DNA of 41,204 bases, taken from Caballeronia grimmiae (GTDB lineage Bacteria; Pseudomonadota; Gammaproteobacteria; Burkholderiales; Burkholderiaceae). The position numbers were made by a program, and so were the translations under genes. The stretch covers positions 1 through 41,204 of the forward strand of contig NZ_JFHE01000044.1 of the NCBI RefSeq assembly GCF_000698555.1. The letters run 5' to 3'. Shown here one piece after another: positions 33,379 to 41,204 of the stretch. Below the pieces are notes generated by a model that was not told the DNA's origin, made no database searches, and saw only the letters and a list, made by a program, of their open reading frames with translations. How positions within the stretch are numbered: the stretch's first letter is position 1; the number at the start of each line of letters is the position of its first letter.

Positions 33379-35722
33379 GCAATATCTTCGATCCCTTCAT
33401 CACGATATCGCTATCTGCCTTGACGTTGATCTTGCCGCTCCCGTCGATCAGGATATTCTTCCCTTTGATCTCGATCGTGCCGTCCTTTTTCATCGTGATG
33501 CTCGCATCCCCCGTGACGAGCGTGATCGAATCGCCCGCGTCGATCTGCAGTTTCTTCCCGACGGTCAACGTATCGTCTTCCGTGACGGACGTCGTGCGCG
33601 CCTTTTTCACCGTGCTCGACTGCGCGCCGTCGATGGTCTCGCCCATGTCCTTGCCGACCGTAACAGTCTGCGCACCCGTCACGGCGAGCGTCTGATCGCC
33701 GCCGACCGTCGTCTTCTGATCGCCGTCGACATTGACGGTCTGATCCGCGCCCACGCTCACCTTCTGATACGCGACGACCTTCAGGGTCTGATACGCGCCG
33801 ATCACGATCTCCTGCGCCGCGCCCACCGTAATGGTCTCGTTGATGCCGACGAAATGCGTCCGCTGCAACAGCACACTGGCCGTTTCCATCATCTTGACGA
33901 GGATGGTGCGGTTCTTGTCGATGGTGATCTTCTCGTTCGCACCGACCGTCTCGGTGCGGTTCTGGCCAATCGCGATCGTCTCGTTCTGCCCGACCTTCTC
34001 ATTCCGGTCAACCACGACCTCGATTTTCTCGTTGTTGCCGACGGTCTCCGTCCGGTCATGCTTCACGACCGTCGTTTCATCGTGATCGATGTCCTTCTTG
34101 CGGTCACGCCCGACCCAGTGCGTTTCATCGTTCTCTACTTCGATATCCTGATTTTTTTCCGCGTGGATCAACACCTGCTCCGCGCCCTTCTTGTCCTCGA
34201 AGCGCAGCTCGTTGCAATTCGCCCCGCTGCCGCCCTTGCTGGAGCGGCTCTTGATGCCCGACTGCGTCATGTTGGCGGGCAAGTCGTACGGCGGCATCTG
34301 CTCGGCGTTATAGACTCGGCCGGTGATGATCGGCCGGTCGGGATCGCCTTCCAGAAAATCGACGATCACTTCCTGCCCCATGCGCGGAATCGCAATCGCG
34401 CCCCAGCCCTTGCCGGCCCACGGCTGCGATACGCGTATCCAGCATGAGCTGTTCTCATCGCGCTTGCCTTGCCGGTCCCAGAAGAACTGCACTTTCACGC
34501 GACCATATTGATCGGTATAGATTTCATCGCCGCCCGGCCCGACGACGACCGCCGTCTGCGGACCCTGCACGAAGGGCTTGCGCGCGGTGCGGGCCGGCGC
34601 GAACGGCTGTTTTGCGTCGATCGCGGAGAACCAGCATTCGCAGCGATTCGACTGCGCGCCGTCGAAGGCTTCGTAATCGGCGATATCTATTTCGTATCGC
34701 GTGCGCGTGACGAGATACTGCATGTTCTGATCGTTGCGCGGATGCCGCGTCAGCTTGAGCAGCGCCCCGGCGCGCACGCTCCTGCCGTTCGTGCGGCCCT
34801 CGGCTTCATGCCAGTTGATGCCGGGATCGTCCGGCACGCTGCCTTCCACGCGCCATTCGTCCGCTCGCGATTTCGCGCGGCTGTCGCCGTGATCCGCTTC
34901 GACATAGCCGCCGGGATAATCGAAATGTTCGAGGCCCGAGAACGCGTCGAAGCCTTCCATCTGCTTGACGGCCTGTTTCTGCAGCGGCCGCGACGGATGC
35001 TTGAAATCGTAATCGGTGAGCAGCCAGTTGCGCGTTTCGATCGCGTGCTGCAAGCGCCATTCGCTGACGAACTCGGCATCGGGCGCGGCAGCCATCACCG
35101 CGCCATACGGCAGCGATTCGCAGCCCGCGACGCTTTCGTGCGCGGCGAGCGTATCGGTGAGTATCAGCGATTCCTTGCCGTCCTTGTCCTGCAGCCAGTA
35201 GTAGATGCCCTCGTCTTCGAGCAGGCGGCTTACGAAGTTGAAGTCGGATTCGCGGTACTGCACGCAGTACTCGCGCGGCGGATGCTTGCGCGCATTCGCC
35301 TTCCATTTGATCTCGCCGAATTCGAGGCCCTTGTACACCGGATCGGCGAACACGGCCTTGACGATTTCCTCGACCGTCTTGTTCTGAAAAATGCGGCAGT
35401 TGCTGCGCCGCGAAAGCAGCCACAGCCACGGCCGCACCACCGCTTCATAGACGTGGAGCCGTCCGCGCATGCCGGTTTGCCGAAAGCCGACGACGTAGCC
35501 GCCGAACACGCGCGGCTTCGCCTTCGGCACCGTGAGCGAGACGCTCACGCGCTTGCCCAGGATACGGCTGAAGTCGATATCCGCACGCTTGGCGACGAGC
35601 GTGAGTTCGCAACGCGGCATGCGCCCGAGTTCGGCGCTCGCGCGCAGGCTCAGGAAGCGCACGTCGTCGCCGAGCGGCGTGTCGACGGTAGCGAGCGGCT
35701 TTTGCGCGACGGCTTCGTTCAT
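33371..35722 (-). CDS. vgrG: Type VI secretion spike protein VgrG
   Basis: A 783-residue VgrG, the trimeric tip of the T6SS tube. The gp27-like base is at about 1-380 (FSRILGKRVSVSL, ESDFNFVSRLLEDEGIYYW). The gp5-like OB fold is at 385-470 (GDEIYTDQYGRVKVQFFWDRQG, CWIRVSQPWAGKGWG, GDPDRPIITGRVYN). The conserved KGGSGANCNELRFEDKKGAEQ block is near 496-516. Residues 535-725 hold VG-N-x-T repeats of a three-sided beta-helix spike, with a further beta prism to 783. No effector domain follows. It lies 21 bases after hcp on the same strand, forming an hcp-vgrG unit. Confidence 0.95.
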   Translation of the reverse strand: MNEAVAQKPLATVDTPLGDDVRFLSLRASAELGRMPRCELTLVAKRADIDFSRILGKRVSVSLTVPKAKPRVFGGYVVGFRQTGMRGRLHVYEAVVRPWLWLLSRRSNCRIFQNKTVEEIVKAVFADPVYKGLEFGEIKWKANARKHPPREYCVQYRESDFNFVSRLLEDEGIYYWLQDKDGKESLILTDTLAAHESVAGCESLPYGAVMAAAPDAEFVSEWRLQHAIETRNWLLTDYDFKHPSRPLQKQAVKQMEGFDAFSGLEHFDYPGGYVEADHGDSRAKSRADEWRVEGSVPDDPGINWHEAEGRTNGRSVRAGALLKLTRHPRNDQNMQYLVTRTRYEIDIADYEAFDGAQSNRCECWFSAIDAKQPFAPARTARKPFVQGPQTAVVVGPGGDEIYTDQYGRVKVQFFWDRQGKRDENSSCWIRVSQPWAGKGWGAIAIPRMGQEVIVDFLEGDPDRPIITGRVYNAEQMPPYDLPANMTQSGIKSRSSKGGSGANCNELRFEDKKGAEQVLIHAEKNQDIEVENDETHWVGRDRKKDIDHDETTVVKHDRTETVGNNEKIEVVVDRNEKVGQNETIAIGQNRTETVGANEKITIDKNRTILVKMMETASVLLQRTHFVGINETITVGAAQEIVIGAYQTLKVVAYQKVSVGADQTVNVDGDQKTTVGGDQTLAVTGAQTVTVGKDMGETIDGAQSSTVKKARTTSVTEDDTLTVGKKLQIDAGDSITLVTGDASITMKKDGTIEIKGKNILIDGSGKINVKADSDIVMKGSKILQN

Positions 35723-35743
35723 GGCTATCGGTTCGGCATGACG

Positions 35744-36226
35744 TCAACGGACTTCGGTGCTGCGCACGTCCCAGCCGAACTTCACCGCGCCGCCCATCGC
35801 TCCCTTGTCGTCCTGCGGCTTGTATTCGAATTCGATATCCGCAAAGGACAGTTCCACCGTGTTCTCCGGATAGCCGCGCTGATCGCACCGCATGTCTACC
35901 TTCGATACCGTCACCTGTTTCATCGTGACCGTGAGGAACTCCTTCTGCCCGTCGCCCGACTTGTTCATCGTGAACTTGACGCTCGCGATGTGCTTGCCGG
36001 TCGCGCAACTCTTCTGGATGGTAGGCGCCGCCTTGTCGTAGAGATGTGAGAACACGAATACGCCCGGCATGGCCTTGCCGATGCCGCTGCCTCCGCCCGT
36101 CGTCGGATTGCTCGCATTGGCGACTTGCCATTCGAAGCCCTGTACCTCGATCTGCCCTTCGGCCCCCTTGTGCTTGCTCTCGCCCTCGATTCCGTCAATC
36201 TTCACATAGCAGTCGATGGTACTCAT
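35744..36226 (-). CDS. hcp: Type VI secretion tube protein Hcp (TssD)
   Basis: A 160-residue canonical Hcp, the ring that stacks into the T6SS inner tube. It opens MSTIDCYVKIDGIEGESKHKGAEGQIEV and contains FVFSHLYDKAAPTIQKSCATGKHI and AVKFGWDVRS at the end, all typical. The ATG at 36226 has a strong GGAGGA; the open frame further up is not used. It is co-transcribed with vgrG and divergent from the Hcp-like/tssE operon. Confidence 0.95.
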   Translation of the reverse strand: MSTIDCYVKIDGIEGESKHKGAEGQIEVQGFEWQVANASNPTTGGGSGIGKAMPGVFVFSHLYDKAAPTIQKSCATGKHIASVKFTMNKSGDGQKEFLTVTMKQVTVSKVDMRCDQRGYPENTVELSFADIEFEYKPQDDKGAMGGAVKFGWDVRSTEVR

Positions 36227-36310
36227 GCGGTCCTCCGTCGTGGTCCGGTCCAGTGCGTTGCAGGCGTCGTACGCATGCAATCCAACCGGTAAACGAAACG
36301 GGACGCGTGC

Positions 36311-36325
36311 TTTTGAAGTTCAAAA
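36311..36325. promoter_or_regulatory. Palindrome in the divergent T6SS promoter region
   Basis: TTTTGAA-G-TTCAAAA is a perfect 7+7 dyad in the 143-base gap between hcp-vgrG and the tss operon. It is AT-rich against a GC-rich background. It may be an operator shared by both directions. Confidence 0.45.
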
Positions 36326-36336
36326 TCGTCCATGGC

Positions 36337-36349
36337 GCGCCGTCTTATC
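36337..36349 (+). promoter_or_regulatory. T6SS intergenic motif copy 1 (GCGCCGTCTTATC)
   Basis: This 13-mer, followed by GATGA after three bases, recurs before tssH at 40417-40429. The match extends by one more C on the left. It ends 20 bases before the Hcp-like gene. Meaning unknown; a shared promoter or regulator site is possible. Confidence 0.3.
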
Positions 36350-36369
36350 TTCGATGACCCATCACCCGG

Positions 36370-36972
36370 ATGAGCACGATGCCAACCAACGAGCCGCCGC
36401 GCCTGCACAGCAGCCTCACGTTCGACGTGCTGAGTCAGTTCGACTTCCTCGCGCTCACGCAATCCGACGACATGTTCCTGCACGTCGTGCCGAAGCGCAG
36501 CAACACGCCCGTCAAGGGCGAAGCGAAGAAACGCGGCGACTGGGACACGCCGATGCAGATTCACGGCTGGCGCTGGGCGCAAGGTTATGAAGCCGCGCCG
36601 CATGCCGCCGCGCTCAACGCGAACGACATGCGCGTGACGGCGCTCGGCGTCATCAAGATGGTGGACTCCGCTTCGCCCGTTCTCGCGAAGCTCTGCGCGC
36701 AGGCCGAACTGCTCGCGCTGGCGCATATCCGCTGCTACAAGGCGGCCGGGACGGACAACGGCGTGCAGATCGAATATCTGTCGATGAAGCTGGAGCAGGC
36801 ATATATCCGCAACTATCACATCTTCACGAGCGCACGCTTTGCGCGGCCCTGCGAAGTGTTCGAGTTCTCCGCGCAGCAGATCACGATGACCTGCGCGCCG
36901 CAGACCGAAACCGGCAGCCGCGGCGCGGACGTGATCTTCGCGCTCGACGTCTCCACGCGGCGGGTAAGCTGA
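36370..36972 (+). CDS. Hcp-like type VI secretion protein, divergent
   Basis: A 200-residue protein with the Hcp fold pattern but poor identity to the canonical Hcp next door. It has a leader of about 30 residues, then DDMFLHVVPKRSNTPVKGEAKKRGDWDTPMQIHGWRWAQGYEA, a central VIKMVDSASPVLAKLC, and IEYLSMKLEQAYI. It occupies the place of tssD directly before tssE, in an operon (one base between stop and start). It may be an alternative tube ring, a cap, or an adaptor for particular effectors. A second ATG at 36379 is possible. Confidence 0.75.
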   Translation: MSTMPTNEPPRLHSSLTFDVLSQFDFLALTQSDDMFLHVVPKRSNTPVKGEAKKRGDWDTPMQIHGWRWAQGYEAAPHAAALNANDMRVTALGVIKMVDSASPVLAKLCAQAELLALAHIRCYKAAGTDNGVQIEYLSMKLEQAYIRNYHIFTSARFARPCEVFEFSAQQITMTCAPQTETGSRGADVIFALDVSTRRVS

Positions 36973-36973
36973 C

Positions 36974-37468
36974 ATGGAAGCCGACCGCCTGCAGCCGTCA
37001 TTGCTCGATCGCCTGATCGACGACGATCCCGCCGCCCCCGCCGATCCCGCCAGCGAGCGCTTCATGTCGCATCGAAGCCTGCGCGCGGCCGTGCTGCGCG
37101 ACGTATCGTGGCTCTTCAACACGACGAACATCGGCGGCGCGATCAGCGAGGAGCAGTTCGCGCATGCATTTGCATCGGTGCTCAACTACGGCTTGCCGTG
37201 CCTGTCGGGGCGCTTCGCTTCGACCATCGACACGGTGATACTCGAACAGGCGATTCGTCAGGCGATCGAACGCTTCGAGCCGCGGATCGATCCGTCGTCG
37301 CTCGAAATCGAACCGGTGCTCGACCGCTCCGTGCTCGACATGCACAACCAGATCGCGCTCGTCATTCGCGGCCTGTTGTGGGCCCAACCGGTGCCGCTCG
37401 AATTCGCGCTGCGCACGCAGATCGATCTCGAGGAAGGCGGCATCACCGTGATGGAGTTGCCGCGCTGA
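36974..37468 (+). CDS. tssE: Type VI secretion baseplate subunit TssE
   Basis: A 164-residue gp25-like baseplate protein that ties the sheath to the baseplate wedge. The family core is LRAAVLRDVSWLFNTTN at 36-52, then VLNYGLPCLSG and the central EQAIRQAIERFEPRI, followed by EFALRTQIDLEEG. Gene order (Hcp-like, tssE, tssF, tssG, tssH) and single-base gaps to its neighbours support the call. Confidence 0.93.
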   Translation: MEADRLQPSLLDRLIDDDPAAPADPASERFMSHRSLRAAVLRDVSWLFNTTNIGGAISEEQFAHAFASVLNYGLPCLSGRFASTIDTVILEQAIRQAIERFEPRIDPSSLEIEPVLDRSVLDMHNQIALVIRGLLWAQPVPLEFALRTQIDLEEGGITVMELPR

Positions 37469-37469
37469 C

Positions 37470-39362
37470 ATGGACCCGCGCCTTCTGCGTCACTACAACA
37501 CCGAGCTTGCGCATCTGCGGGAGATGGGCGCGGAATTCGCGCAGCAGTTTCCGAAGATCGCGGCGCGGCTCGGGATGAGCCGCATGAACGGCATGGAAGT
37601 CGCCGATCCGTACGTCGAGCGCCTGCTCGAAGGCACCGCGTTTCTCGCGGCGCGCGTCCAGTTGAAGATCGAAGAGGAGTTTCCGCGCTTCACGCAGCAA
37701 CTTACGCACGTAGTGCTGCCGCAGGCCGCCTGTCCGACGCCTTCGATGCTCATCGCGCGTCTCGCGCCCGATCTCGCGAGCCCGAATCTCGCAGATGGCT
37801 TCGTCGTGCCGCGCGGCGCCTCGCTCATCGCGCCGATGACGTCCGCTGACGCGCCGCCCTGCGAGTTCCGCACCGCCGCGGATCTCACGCTGTGGCCGGT
37901 CGAGCTGACCGAAGCGCGCTATCTCGCGCAGGTGCAGGACTTGCCGCTCGCGGCGCTGTCGGGCACGCGCCAGATTGCGAATCGCGTGCAGGGCGCGCTG
38001 CGCATCCGGCTTGCGTCCGCCGAAGGTTTCTCGTTCGATACCCTCGGCCTCGATGCGCTCAGCCTCTATTTCGCGGGCGGCGACGAAACGGCGTATCGGC
38101 TGTACGAAACTGCGATGGCCGGCACGCTTGCGATCGTCGTATCGACGCCCGAGCGTCCTAGCCGCACGCTCGCCGTTCTTCCCGCCGACGCCCTCACGCC
38201 CGCCGGCTTCAGCGACGCCGAAGCGCTGCTGCCCGTCACGCTTAATGCGTTCCAGGGCTATCGCCTGCTGCACGAGTATTTCGCGTTACCCGAACGCTTC
38301 CGCTTCGCGCGCATCGACGGTTTGGCGGACGTGCTGCCGTCGTTCGCCGCGCGCGAAATCGAATTGACCTTTCTGCTCGCCACCAGCGACGCGACGCTGG
38401 AGCGCATCGTCACGAAAGACCACGTGCTGCTCGATTGCGTGCCCGCGATCAATCTCTTCCCGAAGCAGGCCGACCGCGCGCTCGTGACGGACGCCGCCGC
38501 GCGTTTTCATGTGGTGCCGGACCGCACGCATCCGCTGGATTTCGAGGTGCATTCGGTGACCGGCGTGTCGGGCTACGGCGCGAGCGACGACGCCGAGCAG
38601 ACGTTTCACCCGTTCTACGGCGACTTCCTCGCCGACCGCCCCGGCGACGCGGCCTACTTCACGACCGAGCGCGAGCCGCGCATCGTGCCGGCCGGGCGGC
38701 GCAAGAGCGGCGCGCGCACCGAGTATGTCGGCAGCGAGACGTTCGTATCCATCGTCGATCCGAACGCCGCGCCGTATCGCGGCTCGCTGCGGCAACTCGC
38801 ATTCGCGACGCTCTGCAGCAACCGCGACCTGCCGCTCCTGATGCCGCGCGGCGGCGCGAGCGGCGGATTCTCGCTCGACATCGCCGCCCCGGTCGCCGAC
38901 GTGCGCTGCGTGAGCGGTCCGTCGCGGCCCGCGCCGGCGAATCTCGACGCGGCGCGAAGCTGGCGGCTGATCGATCAGCTTTCGCTGCACTATCTGTCGC
39001 TCGGCCACGGCTCCCGCGATGCCGCCGCCGCCCTTCGCGCGCTGCTCGCGCTGCACGTGCCGGACGTCGATCAGGCCGGCCGCGCGCAGGTTGCAGGCGT
39101 CGTCGCCGTCGATGCAAAACCCGTCGTGCGACGTCTGCCGATGCCCGGTCCGATCGCGTTCGGGCGCGGCCTGACGATCGACGTGCGCGTCGACGATCTC
39201 GCGTTTCAGGGCGGCAGCGCATGGCTCTTCGGCTGCGTGCTGGAACGCTTCTTCGCGCGCTATGTGTCGATCAATTCGTTCGTGCAGACCGTCCTTTCGA
39301 CGAGCACGCGCGGCGAGATTCTGCGGCTGCCACCGCGATGCGGCACGAGAGCCATCTTCTGA
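37470..39362 (+). CDS. tssF: Type VI secretion baseplate subunit TssF
   Basis: A 630-residue TssF/VasA/ImpG wedge protein. The family opening MDPRLLRHYNTELAHLREMGAEFAQQFPKIAARLGM and the following DPYVERLLEGTAFLAARVQLKIEEEFPRFTQ are highly typical. It starts one base after the tssE stop and its end overlaps tssG by 25 bases, so the two wedge partners are translationally coupled. Full length, no defect seen. Confidence 0.96.
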   Translation: MDPRLLRHYNTELAHLREMGAEFAQQFPKIAARLGMSRMNGMEVADPYVERLLEGTAFLAARVQLKIEEEFPRFTQQLTHVVLPQAACPTPSMLIARLAPDLASPNLADGFVVPRGASLIAPMTSADAPPCEFRTAADLTLWPVELTEARYLAQVQDLPLAALSGTRQIANRVQGALRIRLASAEGFSFDTLGLDALSLYFAGGDETAYRLYETAMAGTLAIVVSTPERPSRTLAVLPADALTPAGFSDAEALLPVTLNAFQGYRLLHEYFALPERFRFARIDGLADVLPSFAAREIELTFLLATSDATLERIVTKDHVLLDCVPAINLFPKQADRALVTDAAARFHVVPDRTHPLDFEVHSVTGVSGYGASDDAEQTFHPFYGDFLADRPGDAAYFTTEREPRIVPAGRRKSGARTEYVGSETFVSIVDPNAAPYRGSLRQLAFATLCSNRDLPLLMPRGGASGGFSLDIAAPVADVRCVSGPSRPAPANLDAARSWRLIDQLSLHYLSLGHGSRDAAAALRALLALHVPDVDQAGRAQVAGVVAVDAKPVVRRLPMPGPIAFGRGLTIDVRVDDLAFQGGSAWLFGCVLERFFARYVSINSFVQTVLSTSTRGEILRLPPRCGTRAIF

Positions 39363-40402
39363 GCGAGGCGGCGCGCGACGAGCCGCCGCCTGCGCTCCCG
39401 CGCGAGCTATCCGCTCTGCTCGATGCCGTCGCCGCCGCGCCGCACCGGCATGATTTTTATCGCGTGATGCGGCACATCGAAGCGATGACGCCGCACCTGC
39501 CGCGCCTGGGCTGCGGCGCGCGTCCTGTCGATGAGCCGGTGCGGCTCGCGCAAGACGTGTCGCTGGCCTTCGCGCCCGCCCCGCTTGCGGCGCTCGAACA
39601 GACGGACGGCGCACGCGCCCCGCGTCTCGCCCAGCGCTTCTTCGGCTATCTCGGCCCCAACGGACCGCTGCCGCTGCATCTGACCGATTTCATCCGCGAG
39701 CGCGTGCTGCATCACGGCGACCGGGCCTTCGCGCGGCTGCTCGATGCGCTGCTGCATCGCTTCCTGCTGCTGTTCTATCGCGCGTGGGCGCAGGGGCGGC
39801 CGGTCAATGCGCTGGATCGGCCGGGCCACGACCGCTTTGCGTTCTACACCGGCGCGCTGATCGGTCTCGCCGATGAAGCGAGCCGTCATCGCGATGCCGT
39901 CTCCGATCACGCGAAGCTGCATTTCGCGGGCCTCTGGAACATGCAGACGCGCCCCGCCGATGCGCTCGAAGCCATCGCCGGGGCGCTGCTGCGCGTGCCG
40001 GTGCGGGTTGAGCCGTATCGCGGGCACTGGATGACGCTGCAAGCCGACGAGCGCACCGCATTGCGACGCCATGGCGCGCATCTCGGGCGCGGCGCGGTAC
40101 TGGGCCGCGCCGTGTGGGATCGTCAGCATGCGTTCCGGCTCGTGATCGGGCCGCTGTCGCTCGCGCAGTTCGAATCGCTGCTGCCGGACGGCAGCGCGCT
40201 GCCGACGCTCGTCGCACTCGTGCGCCAGCATCTGAACGGCGAACTGGCGTGGGACGCGCAACTCGTGCTCGCCGCCGACGAGGTTCCGACCGCGCAGCCC
40301 GGCCGCTATGGACGGCTCGGCTATTCGACGTGGCTTGGCCTGCAAAGCCGCCACGCCGATTGCGCCGACCTCGCGCTCGATGCCGAATCGAAAGCGGCTT
40401 GA
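39338..40402 (+). CDS. tssG: Type VI secretion baseplate subunit TssG
   Basis: A 354-residue TssG/VasB/ImpH protein that forms the wedge with TssF and contacts the sheath. It has HDFYRVMRHIEAMTPHLPRLG, PRLAQRFFGYLGPNGPLPLHLTDF and DHAKLHFAGLWNM in family order. I start at the ATG at 39338 (MRHESHLLSEA), inside tssF; the open frame reaches far upstream but only as a shadow of tssF. It is followed by 81 bases and tssH. Confidence 0.93.
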   Translation: MRHESHLLSEAARDEPPPALPRELSALLDAVAAAPHRHDFYRVMRHIEAMTPHLPRLGCGARPVDEPVRLAQDVSLAFAPAPLAALEQTDGARAPRLAQRFFGYLGPNGPLPLHLTDFIRERVLHHGDRAFARLLDALLHRFLLLFYRAWAQGRPVNALDRPGHDRFAFYTGALIGLADEASRHRDAVSDHAKLHFAGLWNMQTRPADALEAIAGALLRVPVRVEPYRGHWMTLQADERTALRRHGAHLGRGAVLGRAVWDRQHAFRLVIGPLSLAQFESLLPDGSALPTLVALVRQHLNGELAWDAQLVLAADEVPTAQPGRYGRLGYSTWLGLQSRHADCADLALDAESKAA

Positions 40403-40416
40403 AAATGCCCGCCGCC

Positions 40417-40429
40417 GCGCCGTCTTATC
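40417..40429 (+). promoter_or_regulatory. T6SS intergenic motif copy 2 (GCGCCGTCTTATC)
   Basis: Second copy of the 13-mer found before the Hcp-like gene, again followed by GATGA (after one base here). It lies 54 bases before the tssH ATG. Could mark an internal promoter for tssH. Confidence 0.3.
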
Positions 40430-40483
40430 GGATGAGGACGCGCCGTCGGCCGGCGTGCGCGCATCCACGAAAGGAGTCGGACG

Positions 40484-41204
40484 ATGGCGGAAATCAGTCG
40501 CGTCGCGCTGTTCGGCAAGCTGAACAAGCTCGGCTACAAGACCGTCGAAGGCGCGAGGGTCTATTGCAAGATGCGCGGCAACCCGTACGTGGAGCTTGCG
40601 CACTGGATCACGCAGATCCTCGAGACGCCGAACTCCGACTGGCAGCGGATCGTCGCGCACTACGGCATCGACGCCGCCGTGCTCTCGCGCGAGATGACCG
40701 CGACGCTCGATCGCCTGCCGCGCGGCGCGACATCCATCTCCGATATCTCCGAGCACATCGGCGACGCCATCGAGCGCGGCTTCGTCTACGGCGCGCTGCT
40801 GTTCGGCGCGACGAAAGTCCGCACGGGCCATCTGCTCGTCGGCATGCTGAAGACGCCGCGACTGCGCAGCGTGCTGTTCGGCATGTCGAGGCAATTCGAG
40901 CGCATCAAGCCCGATGACCTGTCCGATAACTTCGCGCGCATCGTCGCCGGTTCGGTCGAGGATCGCGAGGACGAGCCGCATGCTTCGACACCCGCGCCCG
41001 AAGCCGACGCGGCTGGAAGCGGCACGGCGCGGCAGGAAGCGCTGCGCAAGTACGCCACCGATCTCACGGAGAAGGCCCGCCGCGGCACGCTCGATCCCGT
41101 CACGGGCCGCGACGACGAAATCCGCCAGCTCGTCGACATCCTCATGCGGCGGCGGCAGAACAATCCGCTCCTGACGGGCGAAGCGGGCGTCGGCAAGACG
41201 GCGG
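40484..41204 (+). CDS. tssH: Type VI secretion ATPase TssH (ClpV), N-terminal part
   Basis: This AAA+ ATPase disassembles and recycles the contracted sheath (TssB/TssC). The window holds its first 240 residues and then ends. The Clp N-terminal domain is at about 1-150 (VALFGKLNKLGYKTVEGARVYCKMRGNPYVELAHWITQIL), then a linker, KYATDLTEKARRGTLDPVTGRDDEIRQLVDILMRRRQNNP, and a Walker A GEAGVGKT at 232-239 cut by the edge. A strong AAAGGAG precedes the ATG. ClpB is the alternative, but the long N-domain pattern and tss neighbours favour ClpV. Confidence 0.94.
   Translation, partial: MAEISRVALFGKLNKLGYKTVEGARVYCKMRGNPYVELAHWITQILETPNSDWQRIVAHYGIDAAVLSREMTATLDRLPRGATSISDISEHIGDAIERGFVYGALLFGATKVRTGHLLVGMLKTPRLRSVLFGMSRQFERIKPDDLSDNFARIVAGSVEDREDEPHASTPAPEADAAGSGTARQEALRKYATDLTEKARRGTLDPVTGRDDEIRQLVDILMRRRQNNPLLTGEAGVGKTA

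Noticed and set aside
33540..34120. Repeated pattern that could be taken for a tandem repeat or CRISPR
   Set aside because: It is the VG-N-x-T beta-helix repeat inside the vgrG coding frame.
34469..36049. 526-codon open frame antisense to vgrG and hcp
   Set aside because: Overlaps two well-supported genes and has no domain signal.

Overview
The window is GC-rich bacterial DNA that most resembles a Burkholderia sensu lato chromosome, probably Paraburkholderia or Caballeronia. This rests on the prpC-acnD-prpF order, the density of LysR regulators and catabolic operons, a Burkholderia-style type VI secretion (T6SS) cluster, and strong G/C preference at third codon positions that opens long antisense shadow frames. 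The assignment is inference from gene content; no database was searched.

Layout. 1-4344: the end of the 2-methylcitrate (propionate) operon, prpC (cut by the window edge), acnD and prpF. 4387-6574: a lone ATP-grasp protein and two small exported proteins. 6611-11336: a LysR regulator divergent from a three-part flavin/iron-sulfur amine or opine dehydrogenase and a polar amino-acid binding protein. 11407-16601: a minus-strand operon (acyl-CoA lyase, family III CoA-transferase, hexapeptide protein, MFS transporter) with a divergent LysR and a clear dyad between them. 16633-18936: mntP with a yybP-ykoY manganese riboswitch whose aptamer overlaps the end of an ECF sigma gene; that sigma gene is the last of a tight trio with a DUF4142 protein and a frameshifted cupredoxin. 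19087-23022: a trehalose-synthase-like GH13 enzyme, an SDR and a Tat-exported lipoprotein glycosidase. 23320-28336: a Tat-exported alpha/beta hydrolase, an M81 peptidase, an ACS-type MFS transporter and a divergent LysR. 28503-30278: a LysR/SDR divergent pair. 30565-33354: a 161-residue unknown protein and a frameshifted polytopic M48 zinc peptidase. 33371-41204: T6SS genes, with vgrG and canonical hcp leftward, and an Hcp-like gene, tssE, tssF, tssG and tssH/clpV rightward, the last cut inside its Walker A motif.

How the genes work together. PrpC makes 2-methylcitrate, and AcnD with PrpF carries it to 2-methylaconitate isomers for propionate breakdown. The catabolic blocks follow a common plan: a LysR gene divergent from uptake and enzyme genes, often with a T-N11-A dyad between. 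The DUF4142-cupredoxin-sigma trio looks like an envelope-stress or metal module that may drive its own promoter, and it runs directly into the manganese-export gene. The T6SS block holds baseplate parts (TssE, TssF, TssG), the recycling ATPase (TssH), two different Hcp-fold proteins and a VgrG with no effector extension. TssB, TssC and the membrane complex are not in the window.

Two genes (cupredoxin and M48 peptidase) each need one extra base in a G or C run to read through. Assembly error and true decay cannot be told apart from the sequence alone. The least described parts are the sigma/riboswitch overlap, the sigma-cupredoxin-DUF4142 trio, the M48 pair and the Hcp-like gene.
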